DNA from: Oscillospiraceae bacterium UBA1230
GTDB lineage: Bacteria > Bacillota > Clostridia > Oscillospirales > Oscillospiraceae
Assembly (NCBI GenBank): GCA_002309395.1
Contig: DBWU01000077.1
Location: 17,476-24,900, forward strand
Direction: 5' to 3'
Length of the DNA: 7,425 bases
The notes beneath the pieces were generated by a model. That model had not been told where the DNA came from. It ran no database searches and saw only the letters and a program-made list of their open reading frames with translations. Positions 1 to 5,739 of this stretch are shown piece after piece; the first letter of the stretch is position 1, and each line of letters begins with the position of its first letter. Both the position numbers and the translations under genes were made by a program.

Positions 1-18
1 TCAAAAGGAGCGAAGGAT

Positions 19-1794
19 ATGATGCAGATGCGGACGCATACCTGCAACGAACTGCGGCTTTGTGACGCAGGCAAGCAGGTCAAGCTGGTTGGCTGGATGG
101 AAAACGTGCGGGAGGTGGGCAACAACTTTGCCTTCATCGTCCTGCGGGATTTCTACGGCACGACCCAGATCGTGGTAGAGTCGGAGGAAATGGCGACCCT
201 CGTTCGCGGTGTGAACAAGGAATCCACCATCTCCGTGGAGGGCGTGGTTCGGGAGCGTTCCAGCAAAAACCCGAAACTGCCCACCGGCGATATCGAGGTG
301 GTTCCCGAAAAGATCGAGGTGCTGGGGCGGTGCCGTTACAACAGCCTGCCGTTTGAGATCAACCACAGTCGGGAGGCGGACGAGACACAGCGGCTGAAGT
401 ACCGCTATCTCGATCTGCGGAATCCGGCGGTCAAGCAGAATATCATCCTGCGCTGTCAGGTGGTTGCCGCACTGCGTCAGGCGATGACGGAGCACGGTTT
501 TTTGGAGATCACCACGCCGATCCTGACCGCCAGCTCTCCCGAAGGCGCCCGGGACTACCTGGTGCCGGCGCGGAAGCATCCCGGTAAGTTTTACGCGCTG
601 CCTCAGGCGCCCCAGCAGTTCAAACAGCTCCTGATGACCTCCGGGTTTGACCGCTATTTCCAGATCGCCCCCTGCTTCCGGGATGAGGACGCCCGGGGCG
701 ACCGGTCGCCGGGTGAGTTCTATCAGCTGGATATGGAGATGGCGTTTGCCGTACAGGACGACGTATTTGCCGTGTTGGAGGACGTGCTGCCCCCCATTTT
801 TGCCAAGTACGGCACCTACAACGTGGCGTCCGCGGCGCCGTTCCGCCGGATCGGCTATAACGACGCCATGGCGACCTACGGTTCCGATAAGCCGGATCTG
901 CGAATCGACCTGACGTGTAAGGACGCCTCCGCGCTTTTCGCAGACAGCGCTTTTGAGCCGCTGCAGGGCAAGACGGTGAAGATGGTGGATATTTCCGATT
1001 GCACCCTCACCCGTAAGCAGATCGAAAAACTGCTGGAGGACTGCCAGGTGCAGTCCGGCAGTAAGGGCTACTGGTTCAAGGTGGACGAAAACGGCGAGCT
1101 GGCAGGCGGTATCGCCAAGTTCGTCGCGCCGGTGAAGGATGCGCTGGGCAAGCTCATCTCTCTGTCGCCCAACACGCTGGTGGTGGTGTCCGCCGGTGAG
1201 AGTGCCGTGAAGTCCGCCGGCGTGATGATCAAGACCTTCGGCGCCGCCTGCGAGGGGCACATGGATAAAGAACGGTACGAGTTCTGCTGGATCGTGGATT
1301 TCCCCATGTACGAGATCGGTGACGAGAGCGGCGAGCTGGAGTTCTGCCACAACCCGTTCTCCATGCCCAGCGGCGGTCTGGACGTTCTTTTGAAGGCCGA
1401 GCGGGGCGAGATCGATCCTCTTTCCATCACCGCCGACCAGTACGATCTGGTGTGCAACGGCGTGGAGCTGTCCTCCGGCGCCGTGCGGAACCACGACCCG
1501 GAGATCATGGTCAAGGCGTTTGAGCTGGTGCGTCTGGGCGAGGCGGACGTGAAAAAGAAATTCCCCGCCATGTACAACGCGTTTTGCTACGGCGCACCGC
1601 CCCATGCCGGTATCGCCCCGGGCGTAGACCGCATGGTCATGCTGCTGGCAGGCGAGAGCTCCATCCGGGAGATCATTCCGTTCCCCATGAATAAGAACGC
1701 CCAGGATATCATGATGGGCGCGCCGTCCACCGTGGAGCAGAAACAGCTTGACGAGCTGCACATCGCTCTGGTGGGCGAGCAGGAGGCGGACTGA
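19..1794 (+). CDS. aspS: Aspartyl-tRNA synthetase (class II, bacterial type with GAD insert)
   Basis: This cytoplasmic enzyme charges tRNA-Asp with aspartate using ATP. The 591-residue length is normal for bacterial AspRS. An OB-fold anticodon-binding domain occupies roughly residues 1-105 and the class II core begins near 115. Motif 1 ends at TTP (165-167), motif 2 contains FRDED (220-224) followed by D228, R229 and QLD (236-238), a GAD-like insert spans about 290-420, and motif 3 includes GVDR (535-538). Motif 2 reads RSPGEFYQLD rather than the RQPEFTQLD type of E. coli, and motif 3 reads HAGIAPG rather than HGGLAFG, so it belongs to a distinct bacterial subfamily. The ATG at 19 is chosen because AAAGGAG (4-10) lies 8 bases upstream; in-frame ATGs at 22 and 28 are possible. 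The promoter is outside the window. Two small genes follow with almost no spacing, suggesting an operon. Identity is very secure. Confidence 0.97.
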   Translation: MMQMRTHTCNELRLCDAGKQVKLVGWMENVREVGNNFAFIVLRDFYGTTQIVVESEEMATLVRGVNKESTISVEGVVRERSSKNPKLPTGDIEVVPEKIEVLGRCRYNSLPFEINHSREADETQRLKYRYLDLRNPAVKQNIILRCQVVAALRQAMTEHGFLEITTPILTASSPEGARDYLVPARKHPGKFYALPQAPQQFKQLLMTSGFDRYFQIAPCFRDEDARGDRSPGEFYQLDMEMAFAVQDDVFAVLEDVLPPIFAKYGTYNVASAAPFRRIGYNDAMATYGSDKPDLRIDLTCKDASALFADSAFEPLQGKTVKMVDISDCTLTRKQIEKLLEDCQVQSGSKGYWFKVDENGELAGGIAKFVAPVKDALGKLISLSPNTLVVVSAGESAVKSAGVMIKTFGAACEGHMDKERYEFCWIVDFPMYEIGDESGELEFCHNPFSMPSGGLDVLLKAERGEIDPLSITADQYDLVCNGVELSSGAVRNHDPEIMVKAFELVRLGEADVKKKFPAMYNAFCYGAPPHAGIAPGVDRMVMLLAGESSIREIIPFPMNKNAQDIMMGAPSTVEQKQLDELHIALVGEQEAD

Positions 1795-1795
1795 T

Positions 1796-2041
1796 ATGGC
1801 GGCGCCGTCCAAGCGGCGGAAGCGCCTGGCGCCCATCGTGTGCGCGCTGGTGCTGTGCGCCGTGTTCGGGGCGATCATCGCGCTGGTGATCTGGTCCGCG
1901 GTGCAGTACCCCATCCCTCTTTTACTTGTGATCCTGTACGCAGGTGCGTACGTCGGCGCGATCGCGGCGCTCATCGCCGCGCTGGTACAACGACTCAAAG
2001 AAATTGATGGAGGAGAAGAAGATGAAGCTGTACAATATTGA
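1796..2041 (+). CDS. Small two-helix membrane protein, function unknown
   Basis: An 81-residue protein that I do not recognise as a named family. It has a basic amino end (KRRKR at 6-10), two hydrophobic segments at about residues 12-35 and 39-64, and an acidic tail (EEDEA). By the positive-inside rule the amino end should be cytoplasmic and the protein a membrane hairpin; this is inference. The ATG at 1796 starts one base after the aspS stop, and AGGAGG (1781-1786), lying inside the last aspS codons, sits 9 bases upstream, so translation is probably coupled to aspS. The frame is open farther upstream, but only by overlapping aspS and without a better ribosome site. Its last 20 bases overlap the start of the YbjQ-family gene, whose SD site lies within this gene. 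It may be a membrane partner of that protein, but only the gene order supports this. Confidence 0.75.
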   Translation: MAAPSKRRKRLAPIVCALVLCAVFGAIIALVIWSAVQYPIPLLLVILYAGAYVGAIAALIAALVQRLKEIDGGEEDEAVQY

Positions 2042-2333
2042 CCACATTCCGGGCGCGGAGCTTGAGGCGCTGGGCATGGTGCGCGGCACCGTGGTACAGA
2101 GCAAAAACGTAGGCAGAGATCTCATGGCAAGTTTCAAAACGCTGGTGGGCGGCGAGCTGAAAGGCTATACCGAGATGCTGATCGAAGCGCGGCAGATCGC
2201 CACCAAGCGCATGGTGGACGAGGCGGAGTCTCTGGGCGCGGACGCCATCATCAACGTGCGTTACGGCAGCAGCTCCATTATGGCCGGCGCCGCCGAGGTG
2301 CTGGCATACGGCACGGCGGTGAAGGTGAAATAA
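2022..2333 (+). CDS. YbjQ/UPF0145 family putative heavy-metal-binding domain protein
   Basis: A 103-residue protein of the YbjQ family (UPF0145, Pfam PF01906). Recognition rests on overall length, the early GTVVQSKNVGRDL stretch followed by GGELKGYTEML, the central helix with ARQIATKRMVDEA, and the closing GADAIINVRY then EVLAYGTAV, all typical of the family. The fold forms small pentameric domains; the family name suggests metal binding, but the role is not established and the protein lacks cysteines. It has no signal peptide or membrane segment and should be cytosolic. The ATG at 2022 is chosen because GGAGGAG (2009-2015) precedes it closely and the family begins at this point; the frame is open further upstream to 1944 but that extension has no family resemblance. 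It overlaps the preceding membrane protein gene by 20 bases. A nuclease-bearing repeat unit begins immediately after its stop codon. Confidence 0.9.
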   Translation: MKLYNIDHIPGAELEALGMVRGTVVQSKNVGRDLMASFKTLVGGELKGYTEMLIEARQIATKRMVDEAESLGADAIINVRYGSSSIMAGAAEVLAYGTAVKVK

Positions 2334-2387
2334 AAAAGGCTTCCCCTTGAGGGGAAGCTGTCAGCCGCAAGGCTGACTGATGAGGTG
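2334..2387 (+). repeat. Left two-hairpin inverted repeat of the DUF559 unit
   Basis: An outer hairpin has an 8-bp stem GCTTCCCC/GGGGAAGC (2339-2346 with 2351-2358) around TTGA. An inner hairpin has a 7-bp stem GTCAGCC/GGCTGAC (2360-2366 with 2371-2377) around a GCAA loop. The copy ends in GATGAGGTG (2379-2387). The run of six A at 2332-2337 partly belongs to the preceding stop codon. Read on the minus strand, the outer hairpin is followed by a T-run and looks like an intrinsic terminator facing out of the unit. Confidence 0.85.
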
Positions 2388-2391
2388 TGCC

Positions 2392-2736
2392 GTGAACAAA
2401 AACAGCAACTCGCATCTGAAACCCTTCGCGCAGAAGCTGCGCCGGGAGATGACCCTGGAAGAACGCCATTTGTGGTATGACTTTCTCAAACCGCTTCCCG
2501 TAACGGTAAACCGCCAAAAGGTGATCGGCGCATATATCGTTGACTTCTATATTGCCGCGGCAAAGCTGGTGATCGAGCTGGACGGATCGCAACATTATGA
2601 GGATGTCGGAATTGCCGTTGACCGGGAGCGGGATCAATCCCTGCAAGCTCTCGGGCTTCGGGTGCTGCGATTTTCCAACGCGGACGTAAAGAAGAACTTC
2701 AGCGGAGTGTGCGAAGAGATTGAGCGGCATCTTTGA
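2392..2736 (+). CDS. DUF559 domain endonuclease-like protein (Vsr-like, PD-(D/E)XK fold)
   Basis: A 114-residue protein of the DUF559 family (Pfam PF04480), related to the very-short-patch-repair endonuclease fold. The sequence shows the family order: LKPFAQ-LRREMT near residue 9, the TLEERHLWYDFL helix (21-32), NRQKVIG (40-46), IVDFYI with D51, VIELDGSQH with E62, D64 and H68, then LRVLRFSNADV and a last helix ending at the stop. D51, E62 and nearby residues are the expected metal-binding site, so the enzyme looks intact and should cut DNA; its real substrate is unknown. The GTG at 2392 is preferred because GAGGTG (2382-2387) gives a plausible SD 4 bases upstream and the predicted amino end matches typical members. 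An ATG at 2380 would add four residues but lies inside the left repeat and lacks an SD. The gene fills the space between two inverted hairpin repeats and is less GC-rich than its neighbours. Confidence 0.9.
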   Translation: MNKNSNSHLKPFAQKLRREMTLEERHLWYDFLKPLPVTVNRQKVIGAYIVDFYIAAAKLVIELDGSQHYEDVGIAVDRERDQSLQALGLRVLRFSNADVKKNFSGVCEEIERHL

Positions 2737-2785
2737 CACCTCATCCGGCGCTTCGCGCCACCTTCCCCTTGAGGGGAAGGCTTTT
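2737..2785 (-). repeat. Right two-hairpin inverted repeat of the DUF559 unit
   Basis: This is the inverted counterpart of the left repeat. It begins with CACCTCATC (2737-2745) directly after the nuclease stop codon. An inner hairpin GGCGC/GCGCC (2747-2751 with 2755-2759) has a TTC loop, and an outer hairpin CCTTCCCC/GGGGAAGG (2761-2768 with 2773-2780) surrounds TTGA. The outer hairpin is followed by CTTTT, so on the plus strand it looks like a weak intrinsic terminator for the nuclease gene. The inner stem differs in sequence and length from the left copy yet still pairs. Confidence 0.85.
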
Positions 2786-2801
2786 ATAGCCTATCTAATA
2801 T

Positions 2802-2824
2802 CGGAGCGGGATGTTCCCGCTCCG
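2802..2824. other. Perfect 10-bp hairpin between the DUF559 unit and the rpsT terminator
   Basis: CGGAGCGGGA (2802-2811) pairs perfectly with TCCCGCTCCG (2815-2824) around a TGT loop. Neither side has a strong T-run (the plus strand continues CTCTTCCGTT). It may be an ancestral transcript end for the aspS operon, separated from it by the repeat unit, or a small structural palindrome. The structure is clear; its function is not. Confidence 0.5.
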
Positions 2825-2848
2825 CTCTTCCGTTGCGCATACCGAAGA

Positions 2849-2879
2849 AAAAGGACACCCGAAAACCGGGTGTCCTTTT
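2849..2879 (-). terminator. Intrinsic terminator of rpsT, probably bidirectional
   Basis: A 13-bp stem pairs AAAAGGACACCCG (2849-2861) with CGGGTGTCCTTTT (2867-2879) around a 5-base loop. On the minus strand it starts about 20 bases after the rpsT stop and ends in a T-run. On the plus strand it also ends in TTTT followed by T-rich sequence, so it can stop transcripts arriving from the aspS side too. Confidence 0.88.
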
Positions 2880-2898
2880 GGTTTGTTTGGTTGTCAGC

Positions 2899-3162
2899 TC
2901 ACTCCACACCGTTGAGCTTCAGCGTCAGCGCGCTCTTTTTGTGCGCGGCGTTGTTCTTATGCAGCAATCCCTTGGCGGCGGCCTTGTCAATGGCCTTCAC
3001 CGCCACTTTGTAAGTGCCCTCGGCCTCGGTGCGATTGCCTTCAGCGGCAGCAGCGTCAAACTTCTTGATGGCGGTCTTGAGAGCAGACCGGCTGGCTTTG
3101 TTGCGCTCGTTACGCTCCTTGGACACCAACACGCGCTTCTTGGCGGACTTGATATTCGGCAA
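2899..3162 (-). CDS. rpsT: 30S ribosomal protein S20
   Basis: S20 binds 16S rRNA and helps assemble the small ribosomal subunit. From the chosen start the protein has 87 residues, the usual family length, and begins PNIKSAKKR after the initiator. It continues with the family's lysine/arginine/alanine-rich helices and a closing KGLLHKNNAAHKKSALT segment. The start is taken as TTG at 3162 because a strong SD, GGAGGTG (3175-3169), sits 6 bases upstream and because S20 of Firmicutes starts MPNIKSA. A GTG at 3171-3169 is in frame but is itself part of the SD and would add three residues foreign to the family. It has its own promoter upstream and a strong terminator downstream, so it is probably a single-gene unit. 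E. coli rpsT also uses a UUG start, linked there to autoregulation; whether that holds here is unknown. Confidence 0.96.
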   Translation of the reverse strand: MPNIKSAKKRVLVSKERNERNKASRSALKTAIKKFDAAAAEGNRTEAEGTYKVAVKAIDKAAAKGLLHKNNAAHKKSALTLKLNGVE

Positions 3163-3224
3163 ACCAAACACCTCCCCGATTTCAGATTTGCGTGTTCCGC
3201 TTCAAGAGGTCCACGCAGGATAGT

Positions 3225-3253
3225 ATTTTAGCATCCTCCGGCAAAAAATGCAA
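3225..3253 (-). promoter_or_regulatory. Sigma-A type promoter of rpsT
   Basis: Reading the minus strand, TTGCAT (3253-3248) and TAAAAT (3230-3225) are separated by exactly 17 bases, and the -10 box is preceded by TGC, giving an extended -10. Transcription would start near 3218, leaving a leader of about 55 bases before the TTG start. The leader contains TGCGTG and CACGCA, which can pair. Confidence 0.72.
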
Positions 3254-3346
3254 GGGTTTTTTTCGTCTTTTTCGTATCTTTTTGCACACTTCCCACACCT
3301 TGCGGCGGAAGCGGCGGAGCATACCATATTTTGTGGAACGCCGCCC

Positions 3347-4129
3347 CTATTTTTTGTCGGGATTATAGTAATCCGTCCCGTCCGGGATCACGATGGGCAG
3401 TCCGTTTTGATACACCGGCAGCGTCTGGAACTTGAAGCGGCTGGCGGCGTGTTTGCGGTCGATCTGCTCTTTGATCGCCGCCTCCGCCGTGCCGCGGCGG
3501 ATATACTCGTTAACGGCGTGATAGGTAAAGCCCAGATTATCCTCATCGGTCAGTCCCGTAAGCCCGTCGGAGGGTGGCTTCCGGAGAAACTTCTCCGGCA
3601 GGCCCAATATGCCGCCCAGCGCGATCACTTCCTCGGTGGTGTACATCCCCAGCGGCGAAAAGGCGCCGGCGCTGTCACCGTAGATGGTGCAGTAACCCAC
3701 CCAGTCCTCGCTTAAGTTGGAGGTGTTGATCACGATGCCGCCGGGCAGCGTCTGCGCCACGGCGTAAAGCGTCGCCATGCGGATCCGGGAGGGGAGATTC
3801 ACCGTGGTCTGGCGCGCAGGCGTCAGGCCGGCGGCTTCCATCTCGTCCAGCACGCCCCGTACGGCGCGGCGGATGTTGATGGTGCAGTGGGGGATTTGCA
3901 GGTATTCCACCAGCTCTCGGCTATAGTCGATGTCCGGCTGAACGCCGTCCGGCATCAGCACGCCGTACACATGTTCACGCCCGTACGCCGCCACCGACAG
4001 CGCCGCCGTAACGGAGCTGTCCTTGCCGCCGGAGATGCCGATCACCGCCGTCTTGCCGCGGCACTCGTCCATCCGCTCCGCCATCCATTCCAAAAGCCCC
4101 GGCAACTGTCCTCTCGGATCAAAGTCCAT
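3347..4129 (-). CDS. nadE: Ammonia-dependent NAD+ synthetase
   Basis: This cytosolic enzyme makes NAD+ from deamido-NAD+, ATP and ammonia in the last step of NAD synthesis. The 260-residue protein is a synthetase domain alone, without the amino-terminal glutaminase domain of glutamine-dependent forms, so it should use free ammonia. The ATP pyrophosphatase P-loop SGGKDSS lies at 33-39. The N-x-x-x-R-x-R-M signature follows at 111-118, then TSNLSED (136-142) and GDSAGAFSPLG (151-161), all family hallmarks. The carboxyl end has RKPPSDGLTGLTDED and a terminal RFK-rich stretch, so the enzyme looks complete. The ATG at 4129 is supported by AAGGAGG about 8 bases upstream. It has its own promoter and diverges from the MATE transporter gene. 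No convincing intrinsic terminator follows its stop codon, so some read-through toward rpsT is possible. Confidence 0.95.
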   Translation of the reverse strand: MDFDPRGQLPGLLEWMAERMDECRGKTAVIGISGGKDSSVTAALSVAAYGREHVYGVLMPDGVQPDIDYSRELVEYLQIPHCTINIRRAVRGVLDEMEAAGLTPARQTTVNLPSRIRMATLYAVAQTLPGGIVINTSNLSEDWVGYCTIYGDSAGAFSPLGMYTTEEVIALGGILGLPEKFLRKPPSDGLTGLTDEDNLGFTYHAVNEYIRRGTAEAAIKEQIDRKHAASRFKFQTLPVYQNGLPIVIPDGTDYYNPDKK

Positions 4130-4164
4130 CTTTCCGCCCTCCTTACGGCTTGTTCGCTGTGGCT

Positions 4165-4193
4165 ATTGTAGCGCGGCGCGCGGAATTTTGCAA
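4165..4193 (-). promoter_or_regulatory. Sigma-A type promoter of nadE
   Basis: On the minus strand, TTGCAA (4193-4188) and TACAAT (4170-4165) are spaced by 17 bases. Transcription would start near 4158, about 30 bases before the ATG, leaving a short leader that holds only the ribosome-binding site. Confidence 0.72.
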
Positions 4194-4229
4194 GAGGGGC
4201 GGCGGCACGGAATTGTTCCGCTCCGGGGG

Positions 4230-4258
4230 TTTTCTTTTCCAAAAAAGCGTGGTACAAT
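4230..4258 (+). promoter_or_regulatory. Probable promoter of the MATE transporter gene
   Basis: TACAAT (4253-4258) is preceded by TGG, forming an extended -10 element. The -35 position (4230-4235, TTTTCT) is a poor match, so the promoter may rely on the extended -10 or on an activator. It is back to back with the nadE promoter, about 36 bases separating the two -35 positions. An inverted repeat, CGGAA-TTG-TTCCG (4208-4220), lies between them and could be an operator, though it is short. Confidence 0.55.
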
Positions 4259-4298
4259 AGGCGGGTGTCAACGAAAGGATAAAGGAACCGTGAAAACC

Positions 4299-5666
4299 AT
4301 GCAGGAAAACAAGCTGGGCGTGATGCCCGTTTCAAAACTCATCTGGAATATGTCCCTGCCGATCATTGCCTCCATGCTGGTGCAGGCGCTTTACAACGTG
4401 GTGGACAGCGTTTTCGTGTCCATGGTCAGCGAAGCGTCGCTGACCGCCGTTTCGCTGGCGTTTCCCGCCCAACAGCTCATGATTGGTCTTGCCACCGGCA
4501 CCGCCGTAGGTGTCAACGCCTTGATGGGTCGGGCGCTGGGCGCACGGCAGCAGGGACGGGCGGACGCGGTGGCGGTCAACGGCGTGTTTCTGGCACTGGT
4601 GGGTTTTGCCGTCTCCGCCGTGCTGGGTCTCGCCTTAAGCGGCGTCTTTTTCCGTGCCCAGACCGGGGACGCGCAGATCGCCGCGCTGGGGGAAAGCTAT
4701 CTGCGAATCGTGATGGGCGCCTCCTTCGCCATTTTCGGGCAGGTGATGTTCGAGCGGCTCTTGCAGGGTACGGGTCGTTCCCGGCTCTCCATGTACACCC
4801 AGGGTCTGGGCGCCATTGTGAACATTATCCTCGACCCCGTGTTTATCTTCGTGTTCCGGCTGGGCGTGGCAGGCGCCGCCATCGCCACGGTGATCGGGCA
4901 GTGCTGCGCCTGCGCGCTGGCGATCTATTTCAACCTGACGAAAAACAGCGATATCCACCTGCGGTTTCGCCGGTTCCGTCCCGACTGGCGGCTGATCGGC
5001 AGCATCTACGCCATCGGTCTGCCCTCGGTTATTATGCTGGCGGTAGGTTCGCTGATGACCTTCTTGATGAACAAGATCCTCATTACCTATCACACCGCCC
5101 GGGAAACCGCCGCTACCGCTTTCGGCGTGTATTTCAAGCTCAACAGCTTTATCTTTATGCCGATCTTCGGCTTGAATAATGGCGTGGTTCCCATCGTCGC
5201 GTATAATTACGGCGCGCAGAACAAAAAGCGCATCACCGAAACGATCCGCCGCAGTGTGCTGTATGCCTCCGCCATTATGCTGGCGGGTATGGCGGTCTTT
5301 GAGCTGATCCCCCATCTGCTGCTGCGGCTGTTCAGCGCCGGAGAGGTGCTGATGGCGGTGGGCGTGCCGTGCCTGCGGATCGTGGCGCTCAGTTTTTCCT
5401 TTGCCGGCGCGTGTATCGCGCTGGGCAGTTGCTTCCAGGCGCTGGGGAAATCCGTGTATTCCATGATCAACTCCATCGTGCGGCAATTGGTGTTTTTGAT
5501 CCCTGCCGCCTATCTGCTGGCGCGCTACGGCGTGACGGCAGGCAACAGCGATCTGGTCTGGTGGGCGTACCCCATCGCGGAGATCGCCTCTCTTATCATG
5601 ACGCTGATCTTCTACCGCCGCGTCCACCGCACGCTGATCGCGCCGCTGCCGGACAGAGAATCGTGA
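4299..5666 (+). CDS. MATE family efflux transporter
   Basis: A multidrug and toxic compound extrusion type membrane protein, expected to export cationic compounds using a sodium or proton gradient; its actual substrate cannot be read from sequence. The 455 residues match the family length and contain about twelve hydrophobic segments arranged as two MatE (PF01554) halves, roughly 17-175 and 235-400. Family features visible include SLPIIASMLVQALYNVVDS (19-37) with P21 and D36, TGTAVGVNALMGRALGA in the first half, and PIFGLNNGVVPIVAYNYGA in the second. The start is uncertain: ATG 4299 is used here, while GTG at 4290 adds three residues and has AAAGGA (4274-4279) 10 bases upstream. The open frame runs back to 4023 but that part lies antisense to nadE and upstream of the promoter. 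The gene is probably monocistronic, ending at a strong terminator. Confidence 0.94.
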   Translation: MQENKLGVMPVSKLIWNMSLPIIASMLVQALYNVVDSVFVSMVSEASLTAVSLAFPAQQLMIGLATGTAVGVNALMGRALGARQQGRADAVAVNGVFLALVGFAVSAVLGLALSGVFFRAQTGDAQIAALGESYLRIVMGASFAIFGQVMFERLLQGTGRSRLSMYTQGLGAIVNIILDPVFIFVFRLGVAGAAIATVIGQCCACALAIYFNLTKNSDIHLRFRRFRPDWRLIGSIYAIGLPSVIMLAVGSLMTFLMNKILITYHTARETAATAFGVYFKLNSFIFMPIFGLNNGVVPIVAYNYGAQNKKRITETIRRSVLYASAIMLAGMAVFELIPHLLLRLFSAGEVLMAVGVPCLRIVALSFSFAGACIALGSCFQALGKSVYSMINSIVRQLVFLIPAAYLLARYGVTAGNSDLVWWAYPIAEIASLIMTLIFYRRVHRTLIAPLPDRES

Positions 5667-5682
5667 GAATCGCAAAAGAAAC

Positions 5683-5724
5683 GGGACTGACGCTTCCGCC
5701 GGAATCGCCAGTCCCTCTTTTTTT
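5683..5724. terminator. Shared terminator between convergent MATE and AEC genes
   Basis: GGGACTG (5683-5689) pairs with CAGTCCC (5709-5715), with an inner TTCC/GGAA stem (5694-5697 with 5701-5704). On the plus strand it is followed by TC and seven T, a strong intrinsic terminator for the MATE gene. On the minus strand it is followed by CGTTTCTTTT, so it may also end transcripts of the AEC gene. Confidence 0.88.
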
Positions 5725-5739
5725 GCTCCGTATCGTCCG

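Larger units (their letters stand above)
2334..2785 (+). mobile_element. Putative repeat-bounded DUF559 nuclease unit
   Basis: A compact unit of about 450 bp: a single DUF559 nuclease gene between two inverted copies of a two-hairpin sequence. Reading inward from each end, both copies show an A-run, a TTCCCC/GGGGAA hairpin, a second hairpin whose stem sequence differs between the two sides but is maintained by pairing, and the identical inner 9-mer GATGAGGTG (inverted on the right). The gene fills essentially all the interior; its stop codon directly abuts the right copy. The interior is visibly less GC-rich than the neighbouring genes. No target-site duplication could be found. Whether the unit moves is inference: it could be a mobile element, a REP/RAYT-like domesticated repeat family, or a nuclease gene that happens to sit between common palindromes. 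Confidence 0.45.

Noticed and set aside
1..1998. Long minus-strand open frame of 665 codons opposite aspS
   Set aside because: It lies antisense to a certain aspS gene, has the histidine/arginine/glycine-rich composition of a GC-rich shadow frame, and no recognisable domain.
2278..2739. Minus-strand open frame of 153 codons across the DUF559 unit
   Set aside because: It runs through the repeats and opposite a well-conserved DUF559 gene, with no SD and no family resemblance.
2325..2800. Target-site duplication flanking the DUF559 unit
   Set aside because: The flanks (A-run on the left, TTTTATAGCC on the right) share no direct repeat longer than chance.
2334..2824. CRISPR array or direct-repeat array
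   Set aside because: There are only two copies of the TTCCCCTTGAGGGGAA motif, they are parts of inverted repeats, and a gene rather than spacers lies between them.
2720..3013. Plus-strand frame of 97 codons crossing the right repeat and rpsT
   Set aside because: It crosses the repeat, two hairpins and the antisense of rpsT, and shows no SD or family signature.
3255..3346. Intrinsic terminator after nadE
   Set aside because: GCGGCG and CGCCGC can pair, but the loop is about 22 bases and no T-run follows on the minus strand.
4023..4298. Amino-terminal extension of the MATE reading frame
   Set aside because: It lies antisense to the nadE start and upstream of the MATE promoter; the family begins at about the ATG at 4299.
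4635..5675. Minus-strand open frame of 346 codons opposite the MATE gene
   Set aside because: It is antisense to a clear transporter gene. Its low-complexity composition rich in H, Q, R, D and G is typical of a shadow frame.
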